This document shows, piece after piece, positions 16,728 through 26,226 of a stretch of 64,000 nucleotides of DNA. Made by a program: the position numbers and the translations under genes. Positions within the stretch are counted from its first letter, which is position 1, and each line of letters begins with the position of its first letter. The notes under the pieces were generated by a model. It was given only the letters and a program-made list of their open reading frames with translations. It was not told where the DNA came from and made no database searches. This DNA comes from JAHEAO01 sp942492375 (lineage in GTDB: Bacteria > Pseudomonadota > Alphaproteobacteria > Rhodobacterales > Rhodobacteraceae), in contig CALOEL010000014.1 in the NCBI GenBank assembly GCA_942492375.1, positions 496,001 to 560,000 of the forward strand, given 5' to 3'.

Positions 16728-19700
16728 GTGCGTTTCACCAAACTGCGTCTCAACGGCTTCAAGAGCTTCGTCGATCCGACCGACCTGATCATCGCCGACG
16801 GGCTGACTGGCGTTGTCGGGCCAAATGGTTGCGGCAAGTCGAACCTGCTGGAAGCATTGCGCTGGGTGATGGGCGAGAACCGTCCGACCGCGATGCGCGG
16901 CGACGGGATGGAGGATGTGATTTTCGCAGGCGCGGCGACCCGTCCGGCGCGGAACTTCGCCGAAGTGGCGCTGATGATCGACAATTCGGAACGGCTGGCG
17001 CCGTCGGGGTTCAACGATCTGGACAATCTGGAAATCACCCGGCGGATCACGCGGGATGCGGGCAGCGCCTACAAGGTCAACACCAAGGACGTGCGGGCGC
17101 GCGATGTGCAGATGCTGTTCGCCGACGCCTCGACCGGGGCGCATTCGCCGGCGCTGGTGCGGCAGGGGCAGATTTCGGAACTGATCAACGCGCGGCCCAA
17201 GGCGCGGCGGCGGATACTCGAGGAAGCGGCGGGGATTTCGGGCCTCTACCAGCGGCGGCACGAGGCCGAGTTGAAGCTGAAGGGGGCCGAGACCAACCTT
17301 GTCCGCGTCGATGACGTGATCGAGCAGTTGGCGAACCAGCTGCAGCAGCTGGCCCGTCAGGCACGGCAGGCGGCGCGTTACCGCGAGATCGGCAACGAGT
17401 TGCGGCAGGCCGAGGGGATGCTGCTTTACAGACGCTGGAAGGAAGCGGACGAAGCGCGGGCAGTGGCAGACCGTGATCTGACCGAGCGCGTCAAGGCCGC
17501 GGCCGAGGCCGAGCGGCTGGCCCGCGAGTCCGGCAAGGGCCGGGAAGCGGCGGAGGCGACCCTGCCGCCCATGCGCGAGGAAGAGGCCATCGCGGCTGCC
17601 GTATTGCAGCGGTTGCAGGTGCAGCGCGATACGCTGGCCGATCAGGAAGCCCGCGCGCGGGCCGCGATCGAGACGCTGACCGCGCGGATTGCCCAACTGG
17701 CGCATGATATTGAGCGCGAGGAGTCGCTGAACCGCGATGCCGGGGAAACCATCGAACGGCTGGACTGGGAGGCGAAGGAGCTTGCCAAGGCCGCCGAGGG
17801 CCATTTCGACAAGCTGGAAGCCGCGGCGGTCGAAGCGCGGTCCGCGGGCACGGTCCTGCAGGAACGCGAGCAGGCGCTGGCCGAACTGGCCGAGGATGTC
17901 GCGCGGCTGTCGGCGCGGCACCATTCGGCGCATCGATTGCTGGAGGACGCGCAGAAGACGCTGACGAAAAGCGACACCGAAGCCGAACGCGCCCGTGGCG
18001 CCGCGACCGAGGCGGAGGTCGCTCTGGGCAAGGCCGGGGCGGAGTTCGCGGAGGCGGAGACGGCGCAGGCCAGGGCGGCGGCAGAGGCCGAGGCGGCGGA
18101 AGCGGCGCTGGTCGCTGCCGACGACGCGCGCGCCGAGGCGCAATCGCGCGAAGCCGATGCGCGCGCCGGACGCTCCGAGGCCGAGGGCGAGGTCAACGCG
18201 CTGCGGGCCGAGGTCGCGGCGCTGGCGAAGCTGGTGCAACGCGACACCGCCGAGGGCGGGCAGGTGCTTGATCTCCTGCGGGTCGACGGAGGCTATGAGA
18301 AGGCGCTGGGCGCGGCGTTGGCCGACGATCTGCGGGCCCCGGCGGTCGAGGACGGGGCGGCGTCGGGCTGGGCGACATTGCCCGGCTATGCCAAGCCGCA
18401 GCCGCTGCCCGCGGGCGTGGCGGCGCTGACCAATCATGTCTCGGTTCCCGGTGTGCTGGCACGCCGGATGGGGCAGGTCGGGCTGGTTGACGCGGCGGAC
18501 GGGGCGCGGTTGCAGGCGGATTTGCTGCCCGGCCAGCGGCTGGTCAGCATCGAGGGCGATCTATGGCGCTGGGACGGCTACCGCGCCGGGGCCGAGGATG
18601 CGCCGAGCGCGGCTGCGTTGCGGTTGCAGCAGTTGAACCGCTTGCAGGAGCTGAAGCAGGATCTGGAGGAAGCGACCGCGCGGGCGATGGGCGCGGTGCA
18701 GGCGCATGAATCGCTGAAGGCCAAGCTGGTCGAACTGACCGAGGCGGACCGGGCGGCGCGCGAGGCGCGTCGCGAGGCGGACCGTCAGGCGACCGAAGCC
18801 AGCCGCGCGATGAGCCGCGCCGAGGCGGACCGCAACATCGCGGGCGGCAAGCTGGAGAGTTTGCGGCTGGCCGTGGCGCGGCACGAAGAAGAGGCGATGG
18901 CGGCGCGGACCCGGATGAAGGAAGCCGAGGCCGGTCTGGCCGATCTGGGCGATCTCGACGAGGCGCGCGCCAAGGTCGAAGATGTGAAGATGACGGTCGA
19001 GGCTGCGCGGATCACCATGATGTCGCGCCGGTCGGCCCATGACGAGTTGCGCCGCGAGGGCGAGGCGCGGGTGCGGCGGAGCCAGGAGGTCACGAAAGAG
19101 GTTTCGGGCTGGCGGCACCGGCTGGAAACCGCGGGCAAGCGGATTGCGGAACTTGGCGAGCGCAAGGCGGCATCGGAGGCCGAGCTGAAAACCGCGACCA
19201 CCGCGCCCGAGGAGATCGCGGCGGAACGCGCGAAGCTGGCCGATGCGATCGACGCGGCCGAGGCGCGGCGGAAGGCGGCGGCGGACAGGCTGGCCGAGGC
19301 CGAGACCGCGCTGCGCGAGGCGGTGGCCGGGGAACGGGATGCCGAGCGCGCGGCCTCCGAGGCGCGGGAAGGCCGCGCGCGGGCCGAGGCGCGGGCGGAT
19401 GCGGCGAAAGAGACCCTGGCCTCGGCCGCGGAACGCATCGAGGAAGAGCAGGAGACGACACCCGCGAAGCTGCTGGAACAGCTGGATGTCGTGCCCGAGG
19501 ACATGCCCTCGGTCGAGCATATCGAAAACGACGTGAACCGGCTGAAGCGGACCCGGGATGCGCTGGGTGCGGTGAATCTGCGGGCCGAGGAGGATGCGCG
19601 CGAAGTGCAGGAGGAGCATGACGCGCTGGTCCATGAAAAGACCGATCTGGAAGAGGCGATCAAGAAGCTGCGCACTGGCATCGCCAGCCTGAACCGCGAA

Positions 19701-20183
19701 GGCCGCGAACGGCTGCTGACCGCGTTCGAGCAGGTGAACGGCAATTTCGGGATGCTGTTCAAGCATCTGTTCGGCGGCGGCGAGGCCAAGCTGGTGATGG
19801 TCGAAAGCGACGATCCGCTGGAGGCGGGGCTCGAGATCATGTGTCAGCCGCCGGGCAAGCGGCTGGCCACATTGTCGCTCTTGTCGGGCGGCGAGCAGAC
19901 GCTGACTGCGCTGGCGCTGATCTTTGCCGTGTTCCTGGCCAATCCCGCCCCGATCTGTGTGCTCGATGAGGTCGACGCCCCATTGGACGACGCCAACGTG
20001 ACGCGGTTCTGCGACATGCTGGACGAGATGACGCGGCAGACCGACACGCGGTTCCTGATCATCACGCACCACGCGGTGACGATGTCGCGGATGGATCGCC
20101 TTTTCGGTGTGACCATGGGCGAGCAGGGTGTGAGCCAGCTTGTTTCGGTGGATCTGAAGCGCGCTGAACAGATGGTTGCCTGA
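16728..20183 (+). CDS. smc: Chromosome segregation ATPase SMC
   Basis: The 1151-residue protein has the full SMC layout: Walker A GPNGCGKSN near residue 31, a long coiled coil, a hinge around residues 500-620, a second coiled coil, then the ABC signature LSGGEQTLTALAL and Walker B VLDEVDAPLDDAN. It condenses and resolves chromosomes, normally with ScpA and ScpB, which are not nearby. The start is GTG at 16728, giving the canonical N-terminus MRFTKLRLNGFKSF. Confidence 0.97.
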   Translation: MRFTKLRLNGFKSFVDPTDLIIADGLTGVVGPNGCGKSNLLEALRWVMGENRPTAMRGDGMEDVIFAGAATRPARNFAEVALMIDNSERLAPSGFNDLDNLEITRRITRDAGSAYKVNTKDVRARDVQMLFADASTGAHSPALVRQGQISELINARPKARRRILEEAAGISGLYQRRHEAELKLKGAETNLVRVDDVIEQLANQLQQLARQARQAARYREIGNELRQAEGMLLYRRWKEADEARAVADRDLTERVKAAAEAERLARESGKGREAAEATLPPMREEEAIAAAVLQRLQVQRDTLADQEARARAAIETLTARIAQLAHDIEREESLNRDAGETIERLDWEAKELAKAAEGHFDKLEAAAVEARSAGTVLQEREQALAELAEDVARLSARHHSAHRLLEDAQKTLTKSDTEAERARGAATEAEVALGKAGAEFAEAETAQARAAAEAEAAEAALVAADDARAEAQSREADARAGRSEAEGEVNALRAEVAALAKLVQRDTAEGGQVLDLLRVDGGYEKALGAALADDLRAPAVEDGAASGWATLPGYAKPQPLPAGVAALTNHVSVPGVLARRMGQVGLVDAADGARLQADLLPGQRLVSIEGDLWRWDGYRAGAEDAPSAAALRLQQLNRLQELKQDLEEATARAMGAVQAHESLKAKLVELTEADRAAREARREADRQATEASRAMSRAEADRNIAGGKLESLRLAVARHEEEAMAARTRMKEAEAGLADLGDLDEARAKVEDVKMTVEAARITMMSRRSAHDELRREGEARVRRSQEVTKEVSGWRHRLETAGKRIAELGERKAASEAELKTATTAPEEIAAERAKLADAIDAAEARRKAAADRLAEAETALREAVAGERDAERAASEAREGRARAEARADAAKETLASAAERIEEEQETTPAKLLEQLDVVPEDMPSVEHIENDVNRLKRTRDALGAVNLRAEEDAREVQEEHDALVHEKTDLEEAIKKLRTGIASLNREGRERLLTAFEQVNGNFGMLFKHLFGGGEAKLVMVESDDPLEAGLEIMCQPPGKRLATLSLLSGGEQTLTALALIFAVFLANPAPICVLDEVDAPLDDANVTRFCDMLDEMTRQTDTRFLIITHHAVTMSRMDRLFGVTMGEQGVSQLVSVDLKRAEQMVA

Positions 20184-20255
20184 GCGTCCGCACGGGTAAC
20201 CCGGCATTAATGGTTAATCCCTAGAACGAGCCGTGAACAAACGGACGGGTTAATC

Positions 20256-20381
20256 ATGCGTGAACTACTGGCGATCGGCACCATTCTGGCCATTCTCGGG
20301 GTCTCGGGGATCGAGCCTTCGGCGGTGCAGGCGAAGACCTGCAAGACGGATCTTATCAACGATTTGCTGGGCGGGTGCTGA
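20256..20381 (+). CDS. Small secreted peptide (41 residues)
   Basis: A 41-codon frame begins with ATG at 20256 and encodes a hydrophobic leader (MRELLAIGTILAILGVSG) with a likely cleavage after AVQA. This leaves a mature peptide of about 15 residues with two cysteines (KTCKTDLINDLLGGC). It lies 72 bp after smc and before a convergent MFS gene. I do not know a function; a two-cysteine secreted peptide this short is unusual. Confidence 0.55.
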   Translation: MRELLAIGTILAILGVSGIEPSAVQAKTCKTDLINDLLGGC

Positions 20382-20402
20382 CGGCCATGCGCCGGGGCGC
20401 GC

Positions 20403-21638
20403 CTATGCGGCTTCCTGTTCGGCGCTGACCGGGACGCCGCCGCGCACGGCCCCCAATCGGGGATGCAGTCGGCCGGCGACCGCCCAGGCCGACAGCATCG
20501 CCACCCCGCAGGCGGCGAAAACGCCCGAAACCGGCGCGACCAGCAGGACCAGCCACGCCGCGCCGGGTGTGAAGATGCCCGAGACGTCGCGGAAGCTGGA
20601 ATAGACGGCTGCCATCTCGGTACGTTCGGACGGCTTGACCGCCATCAGGAACGGCAGCCCGCCGCAGACATCGAGCATGATCAGGGTCACCGAGGCGGCG
20701 GCGACCAGTCCGAAGGCCAGCCAGGGCAGACCGGCGAAGAGGGTCGCGGCGATGAAGGCGAGTGCGCCCGTCAGGAACGCCAAGCGGACCGACCAGCGCA
20801 CCGAGGTCCGGTGCACAAGCTTCAGCATCAGGGGAGTCACGAAGAGCAGGGCATTGGTGGCCGACAGCGCGACGCCGCCGACCTTGTCGCCGAGCCCGGA
20901 TTCGATGCAGTAGATCGGCAGATAGACGACATAGACCCACCAGCCGCAGCTTCGGACCACCGCGAAATACCAGCCCGCGATCAGCCGCGGCTGATGGAAG
21001 AACCTGCCGAGATAGGCCAGCGGGTTCGAGGCGGGACCGCGCGCGCGGGTGATCTGCTTGCCGTTGCCCAGCCGGAGCCGCCAGAAGATCGCCACTTGCG
21101 CCACGGCAAACAGGCTGGCCAGGACGAAGGGTGCGTGCGGCCACCACGACAGCAGCCAGACGCCCAGAACCGGTCCTGCCGCCCAGGGGGCCGCGCCATA
21201 GACCATCCGCATCGTCTCTGCCTTGCCCAGGTCGGCGCGCTGGATGTAGTCCAGCAGATAGGCGTTGAAGCAGATGAAGGTCACGACCGTGGCGACTGCG
21301 TTCACGAAGAGCGACGCGACGATCCCTGGCGGGCCGCCGAAGATCGCCAGCATCATGCCCAGCAGATAAAGCGCCGAGCCGCCGGTGAACAGCCAGCGGC
21401 GCGGGATGCGGTGCGAGAGCCAGGGCACCAGCCCGCCGCAGATCAGCGCGACGATGCCGACGAAGAAATAGACCCGCGATACCAGCGCCGCATCGCCAAG
21501 CGCGCGGTAGACGACGAGCGGCATTACCGAGATCAGCGTGCCGCGAACGGCAGCATCCATGCCGGCCAGCAGGGCGAAGGCCTGGACGCTGGGCGTCGGC
21601 GCGTGGCTGAGATAGATCGGCGTGCGGGGTGAAAGCAT
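20403..21638 (-). CDS. MFS-family transporter
   Basis: The 411-residue protein has about twelve membrane segments in two halves, the Major Facilitator layout, with a central cytoplasmic loop around residues 195-215. No substrate motif is recognised. It is monocistronic: its 3' end faces the small peptide gene 21 bp away, and its start faces away from the META-domain lipoprotein gene across a 139-bp divergent gap. Confidence 0.85.
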   Translation of the reverse strand: MLSPRTPIYLSHAPTPSVQAFALLAGMDAAVRGTLISVMPLVVYRALGDAALVSRVYFFVGIVALICGGLVPWLSHRIPRRWLFTGGSALYLLGMMLAIFGGPPGIVASLFVNAVATVVTFICFNAYLLDYIQRADLGKAETMRMVYGAAPWAAGPVLGVWLLSWWPHAPFVLASLFAVAQVAIFWRLRLGNGKQITRARGPASNPLAYLGRFFHQPRLIAGWYFAVVRSCGWWVYVVYLPIYCIESGLGDKVGGVALSATNALLFVTPLMLKLVHRTSVRWSVRLAFLTGALAFIAATLFAGLPWLAFGLVAAASVTLIMLDVCGGLPFLMAVKPSERTEMAAVYSSFRDVSGIFTPGAAWLVLLVAPVSGVFAACGVAMLSAWAVAGRLHPRLGAVRGGVPVSAEQEAA

Positions 21639-21777
21639 TGGATCGTCGGTGATTATGTTTCAAGCATAGTGACCGGCTGACCAAGTCGGTCTCGCGCGAA
21701 GGCGACAGAAATTGTCGTTTGGGGGCCTGGCGATCGCTAGAGTTGCAGCCGGTGGCCTTGTCGCCGATGATCGGGCC

Positions 21778-22170
21778 ATGTTGCGATTTGCGCTGATCTT
21801 GCCGCTTCTGCTGGCCGCCTGCCCGAAGGATGAGACGATTTCCGGATATGCCGATCCAGAGAAGGTCTTCACGCTCGACCTGATCGACGACCGGCCCTTC
21901 CCGGCGCGGGCGACGATCTCTTTTCCGGCAGAGGGTGTCGTGCGCGGCGAAGCGCCCTGCAACGGCTGGGCGGCTGAACAGACCGCGCCCTATCCCTGGT
22001 TCGAGCTTTCGCCGATCCGCTCGACGCGCCGCGCCTGCGACCAGCTTGTGCAGGAAACGGAGTTCTTCGCGGCGCTGTCCGAGATGACGCTTGCCGAGGT
22101 TCTGGGCGATGTCCTGATCCTGAGCAATGATGCCGGACGCGAGATGGTGTTTCGCGCCGGCAAGAGCTGA
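21778..22170 (+). CDS. META/HslJ-like domain lipoprotein
   Basis: The 130-residue protein has a lipoprotein signal with lipobox LLAAC and a META/HslJ-like domain (ATISFPAEGVVRGEAPCNGW and TRRACDQLVQETEFFAALSE), with two cysteines placed as in HslJ. HslJ-type proteins are envelope proteins linked in some species to novobiocin tolerance or stress. The ATG at 21778 places the signal sequence correctly. Ends 16 bp from convergent recO. Confidence 0.8.
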   Translation: MLRFALILPLLLAACPKDETISGYADPEKVFTLDLIDDRPFPARATISFPAEGVVRGEAPCNGWAAEQTAPYPWFELSPIRSTRRACDQLVQETEFFAALSEMTLAEVLGDVLILSNDAGREMVFRAGKS

Positions 22171-22186
22171 GCCGGCCGATCCGGGT

Positions 22187-22924
22187 TCAGTCCGGGTCGC
22201 GGGTCCGTCTGGCCAGCGCGTCGACCAGCCTTTGCCGGGCTTGCGGCAAGGGTTTGTCGCCCAGTTGCGGCGCCAGCCATTTCGACAGGAAGAACCCCGT
22301 GGTCACCAGCCCGTCGCGGATGCCGGCGGAATCGTCGTGGCCCTGGCCTAGAAGGCTTTGCGGCAGCGGCAGCAGTTTGTCGGCCCAGTCGCCCGCCGCG
22401 CCGGCGCTGATCGCGCGGCCGGTGCGCGGCGAGACATAGACCAGCGCCTCGGTGGTGCCGGTCACGGCGCAGCGGTCCAGATCAAGACCGAAGCCCATCT
22501 CCTCCAGCAGCGACAGTTCCCAACGCAGATAGGCGAGCGGCCAGGCCTCGGTCTGGCCCAGAAGGTCCAGAAGCGTCAGGGTGCGCCGGTAGAGCGCGGG
22601 ATGGGATTCGCGTTCGGGCAGACAGAAGCCCAGAAGCGCGCAGATCGCGTTCAGGCCGGCCAGCGCGGTGCGATCGGACATGATCGCGGCAGCGCGGCTT
22701 TGCAGCGGTTCGACGGTGAAGGCGCCGAGATGTTCGTCAAGCCGCGCGCGCCATGTCACGTCAAGCTGCGCGCCGGGTTGCAGGATCGGGGCGATCTTGC
22801 GGCTGGTTCCGCCCCGCACCACGCCGGCATGGCGGCCGTGTTCGGCGGTGAAGACCTCGATGATGGCGGCGGTCTCGCCGTGCCGCCGCACGCTCAGCAA
22901 GGCTCCCTGATCGCGCCATTCCAT
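22187..22924 (-). CDS. recO: DNA repair protein RecO
   Basis: The 245-residue protein has the RecO N-terminal OB fold (WRDQGALLSVRRHGETAAIIE, split by the family loop) and the C-terminal helical part with LRWELSLLEEMGFGLDLDRCAVTG. RecO loads RecA onto SSB-coated gaps with RecR. The usual zinc cysteines of some RecO proteins are reduced to one (RCAVTG), which is common in alphaproteobacteria. It is the last gene of the leftward lepB-rnc-era-DUF1491-recO series. Confidence 0.93.
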   Translation of the reverse strand: MEWRDQGALLSVRRHGETAAIIEVFTAEHGRHAGVVRGGTSRKIAPILQPGAQLDVTWRARLDEHLGAFTVEPLQSRAAAIMSDRTALAGLNAICALLGFCLPERESHPALYRRTLTLLDLLGQTEAWPLAYLRWELSLLEEMGFGLDLDRCAVTGTTEALVYVSPRTGRAISAGAAGDWADKLLPLPQSLLGQGHDDSAGIRDGLVTTGFFLSKWLAPQLGDKPLPQARQRLVDALARRTRDPD

Positions 22925-22933
22925 GGGCCGACG

Positions 22934-23266
22934 CTACTCTGACAGACCGGGTTCGTCGAGCAGATGGCGACCCGCCTTGTCCTCGACTTCGATCACCCAG
23001 AGGTCGCGGTCAAAACCGCGCTGGCGGGCCAGCGCTGCCTCGACCGCGGCATCCTCGCCTTCGGTCAGCACGACCCAGGTCCGGTTGCCGGTCATCAGGT
23101 CGAACGACCGCTGGAAGGCCGTGGCCTTGCCGTCAAGCGTGTTCATCTTGACAAGCACCGCGCCGGCGGTGGCGTCGCCCTTCGCGGTGACGAAGGCGGG
23201 GATGCCCGCCAGCCGCAACCGGGCCAGATAGGCGCTGACCCAGAGGTCCGCCGTCAGCCGCGTCAT
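22934..23266 (-). CDS. DUF1491 family protein
   Basis: The 110-residue cytoplasmic protein matches the alphaproteobacterial DUF1491 family (LTADLWVSAYLARLRLAGIP, GDATAGAVLVKMN, DLWVIEVEDKAGRHLLDEP). Function is unknown. Its ATG overlaps the era stop (ATGA) and it is followed 9 bp later by recO, so it belongs to the lepB-rnc-era-recO transcript. Confidence 0.88.
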   Translation of the reverse strand: MTRLTADLWVSAYLARLRLAGIPAFVTAKGDATAGAVLVKMNTLDGKATAFQRSFDLMTGNRTWVVLTEGEDAAVEAALARQRGFDRDLWVIEVEDKAGRHLLDEPGLSE

Positions 23267-24174
23267 TCGCCGCCGTCGGAAAAATCGAGGCCCATCTCGG
23301 AATAGCGTTCGCGTTCCTCGAGCCAGTTCGGGCGGACCTTGACCTGAAGGAAAAGATGCACCTTGCGGCCGAGGAATTCTTCCAGTTCGGCGCGGGCGGA
23401 CTGGCTGACCGCCTTGATGGTCTCGCCCTTCTTGCCGAGGATGATGCCCTTGTGGCCATCGCGGGCGACAAAGACGATCTGGTCGATGCGGGCCGAGCCG
23501 TCCTTGCGCTCCTCCCAGTTCTCGGTCTCGACGGTCAGCTGGTACGGAATTTCCTGGTGCAGCCGGAGCGTCAGCTTCTCGCGGGTGATCTCGGCGGCGA
23601 TCATCCGCAGTGGCAGGTCGGCGATCTGATCTTCGGGGTAGAGCCAAGGGCCTTCGGGAAGTTCGCCCGCCAGCCAGTCCTTCAGATCCTCGACGCCGTG
23701 CCCCTTTTCGGCGGAGATCAGGAAGGTTTTGATGAAGGGGTAGGCCTCGTTCATCTCTTTCGTCAGCGCCAGCAGCACCTTGGCCTCGACCCGGTCGATC
23801 TTGTTGATCGCAAGGGCGACGCGCTGGTCGCCTTCATGCGCCTTCAGCGTATCGAGGATCCGGCGCACGCCGTCCGAGATGCCGCGATGCGCCTCGATCA
23901 GCAGCACCACGATATCGGCATCCGCAGCACCGCCCCAGGCCGCCGCGACCATCGCGCGGTCAAGCCGCCGCCGCGGCTGGAAGAGGCCGGGCGTGTCGAT
24001 GAAGATGATCTGGCTGTCGCCCGCCATCGCGATGCCGCGGATGCGGGTGCGCGTCGTCTGCACCTTGTGGGTGACGATCGAGACCTTGGCCCCCACCATC
24101 CGGTTCAGCAGGGTGGACTTCCCCGCATTCGGTTCGCCGATCAGGGCGACAAATCCTGCGCGCGTGCTGGTCAT
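23263..24174 (-). CDS. era: Ribosome-assembly GTPase Era
   Basis: The 303-residue protein has G1 GEPNAGKST, G3 DTPG, G4 NKID and a C-terminal KH domain (GHKGIILGKKGETIK). Era binds the 3' end of 16S rRNA during 30S maturation. The start at 24174 overlaps the rnc stop by 4 bases, the common rnc-era coupling. Confidence 0.97.
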   Translation of the reverse strand: MTSTRAGFVALIGEPNAGKSTLLNRMVGAKVSIVTHKVQTTRTRIRGIAMAGDSQIIFIDTPGLFQPRRRLDRAMVAAAWGGAADADIVVLLIEAHRGISDGVRRILDTLKAHEGDQRVALAINKIDRVEAKVLLALTKEMNEAYPFIKTFLISAEKGHGVEDLKDWLAGELPEGPWLYPEDQIADLPLRMIAAEITREKLTLRLHQEIPYQLTVETENWEERKDGSARIDQIVFVARDGHKGIILGKKGETIKAVSQSARAELEEFLGRKVHLFLQVKVRPNWLEERERYSEMGLDFSDGGE

Positions 24175-24857
24175 TCGCGTCCCTCGACCTGTTGCAGAAG
24201 CGCCTGCGCCGCCGCCTGTTCCGCCTGGCGCTTGACCGGTGCGGAGGCGCGGGCCATCTCGCCGCTGGCCAGCTTCGCCTCGACGGTGAAGACCGGGGCG
24301 TGATCCGGGCCCTCGCGGCCGATCTCGGCATAGGAGGGTGGGGTCTGGCCGCGTGCCTGTGCCCATTCCTGCAGCGCGGTCTTGGCGTCGCGGGCATCCT
24401 CTGCAACGGCGTCGATGCGCTTTTCCCACAGCCGCAGGATTATCTTGCGCGCGGCATCCAGACCGGCATCAAGATAGACCGCGGCGATCACCGCCTCCAT
24501 CGCGTCGGCCAGAAGCGCCTCTTTGCGCCGCCCGCCTGAAATCATCTCGGACCGGCCGAGTTTCAGGACCGCGCCGAGGTCGATCTCGCGCGCGACATCG
24601 GCGCAGGTCTCTTTCCGGACGAGCGCGTTGAAGCGCGGGGCAAGCTGGCCCTCGGTCGCGTCGCGGTCGGCCCGGAACAGCGCCTCGGAAATGACCAGGC
24701 CGAGCACCCGGTCGCCGAGGAATTCGAGCCGCTGGTTGTCCGGGCGCGTGGCGCTGGAAATAGAGGCGTGGGTGACGGCGCGGATCAGCAGATCGGGATC
24801 GCTGAACTGATGCCCGATACGGGTGGCGAAGGCCGTCAGATCGGCGCTTATCTTCAC
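24171..24857 (-). CDS. rnc: Ribonuclease III
   Basis: The 228-residue protein has the RNase III signature LEFLGDRVL with metal-binding acidic residues, a second acidic cluster around LLADAMEAVIAAVYLD, and a C-terminal dsRNA-binding domain (DAKTALQEWAQARGQTPPSY). It processes rRNA precursors and structured RNAs. Start overlaps the lepB stop (ATGA) and the stop overlaps era. Confidence 0.97.
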   Translation of the reverse strand: MKISADLTAFATRIGHQFSDPDLLIRAVTHASISSATRPDNQRLEFLGDRVLGLVISEALFRADRDATEGQLAPRFNALVRKETCADVAREIDLGAVLKLGRSEMISGGRRKEALLADAMEAVIAAVYLDAGLDAARKIILRLWEKRIDAVAEDARDAKTALQEWAQARGQTPPSYAEIGREGPDHAPVFTVEAKLASGEMARASAPVKRQAEQAAAQALLQQVEGRE

Positions 24858-25642
24858 TGGATCGCCTTGAAGAACCGATCGGGCCGCCAGGTCCAGAAGA
24901 ACAGCATCGAGCGTCCGGCGGACGAGAACATGACCCGGTCGGCACGGCCGATCAGGTTCTCGTAGGGCACGTAGCCGACACCCATGCCGGTCTGCGCGAC
25001 GCGGCTATCGGTGGAGTTGTCGCGGTTGTCGCCCATGAAGAAATAGCTGCCCTCGGGGACCGTGTAGACAGAGGTGTTGTCCAATCCGGCTTCCCTGATG
25101 TTGAGGATACTGTGGCTTGGTCCGCCGGGCAGCGTTTCGGTGAACCGCTCCTTCACGCAATCGCCGCCCAGTCCGACACCACCGTTCACGCATTGCGGCA
25201 GGCCACCGACGGGACCCTGCTTTTCATAGGTCTCGATGAATTCGCCTGCGGGTTCCTGCTTGGCTTCCTCGCCGTTGATGAAGAGCACGCTGTCCTTCAT
25301 CTGGATCTTGTCGCCCGGAAGGCCGATCAGCCGCTTGATATAGTCCTCGCCGTTCACCGGGTGGCGGAACACCACGACATCGCCGCGTTCGGGTTCGGAG
25401 CCGAAGAGGCGGCCGGAGATCGGGCAGAGCGAGAACGGGCAGGAGACCTTCGAATAGCCGTAGGCCATCTTGTTGACGAACAGGAAATCGCCGATCAGCA
25501 GCGTGTCCTTCATCGAGGAAGAGGGGATCCAGAACGGCTGGAAGAACAGCGTCCGGAAGACGCCGGCGATCAGCAGCGCATAAACCACCGTCTTGATGGT
25601 CTCGACGATGCCATCCTGTTTCTTCTCTGCCTTGCTGGCCAT
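24854..25642 (-). CDS. lepB: Signal peptidase I
   Basis: The 262-residue protein has one N-terminal membrane helix (about 14-35), the catalytic Ser43 in PSSSM, the general-base Lys in YIKRLIGLPGD and the box E segment GDNRDNSTDSR. It removes signal peptides on the outer face of the inner membrane. First gene of the lepB-rnc-era-DUF1491-recO series, which begins about 55 bp downstream of acpS. Confidence 0.96.
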   Translation of the reverse strand: MASKAEKKQDGIVETIKTVVYALLIAGVFRTLFFQPFWIPSSSMKDTLLIGDFLFVNKMAYGYSKVSCPFSLCPISGRLFGSEPERGDVVVFRHPVNGEDYIKRLIGLPGDKIQMKDSVLFINGEEAKQEPAGEFIETYEKQGPVGGLPQCVNGGVGLGGDCVKERFTETLPGGPSHSILNIREAGLDNTSVYTVPEGSYFFMGDNRDNSTDSRVAQTGMGVGYVPYENLIGRADRVMFSSAGRSMLFFWTWRPDRFFKAIQ

Positions 25643-25697
25643 GATCGTCCTGCCTCCAGTTTCTGTCCCGGCTACATGGTCAGGGCGTTCGGGGGAG

Positions 25698-26099
25698 TCA
25701 AGCGATTGGTCGAGCTTCGATCACCACGAAGGCCTGGGCCCAGGGGTGATCGTCGGTCAGGGTGACGTGGATGAGGGCCTCGTGACCGTCCGGCGTCATC
25801 TGCGCCAGCCGGTCGGCGGCCCAGCCGGTGACATGCATCACCGGTTGCCCCGACCTCAGGTTGGTGACGGCCATGTCCTTCCAGGCGATGCCCATGCGCA
25901 GGCCGGTGCCGAGTGCCTTGGAGCAGGCCTCCTTGGCGGCCCAACGCTTGGCATAGGTGCCGGCGGTGTCGCGGCGCCGTTCGGCCTTGCGCTGCTCGAT
26001 CTCGGTGAAGACCCGGTTGCGGAAGCGGTCGCCGAACCGGTCGAGCGTGCCCTGGATGCGGTCGATGTTGCAGAGGTCGGTGCCGATGCCGAGGATCAT
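25698..26099 (-). CDS. acpS: Holo-[acyl-carrier-protein] synthase
   Basis: The 133-residue protein has the AcpS motifs GIGTDLCNIDRI and WAAKEACSKALGTG, whose acidic residues bind Mg2+. It transfers 4'-phosphopantetheine from CoA to ACP. The ATG at 26099 gives the canonical N-terminus MILGIGTD. Upstream, GTATGGCA is repeated at 26140-26147 and 26151-26158 with an 11-bp period, a possible operator. Confidence 0.95.
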   Translation of the reverse strand: MILGIGTDLCNIDRIQGTLDRFGDRFRNRVFTEIEQRKAERRRDTAGTYAKRWAAKEACSKALGTGLRMGIAWKDMAVTNLRSGQPVMHVTGWAADRLAQMTPDGHEALIHVTLTDDHPWAQAFVVIEARPIA

Positions 26100-26160
26100 T
26101 CGGCCCCCGGACCCGCGGTCTGCGAACTGTCTGCAAAACGTATGGCAAGTGTATGGCACC

Positions 26161-26197
26161 CGGTCGGGCCGCGCCGCGGGGGGCGCGGCCCTGACCG
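26161..26197 (-). terminator. Strong GC hairpin between pdxJ and acpS
   Basis: A perfect 10-bp stem (26166-26175 with 26182-26191) around a 6-base loop continues, after one bulged base, for 5 more pairs (26161-26165 with 26193-26197). It lies downstream of pdxJ on the minus strand, so it probably ends that transcript. No U tract follows, so it may need Rho or act as an RNA 3' end block. Confidence 0.6.
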
Positions 26198-26226
26198 GCG
26201 GTCGGTCGGCGTGGCCCGGCGCGCGA

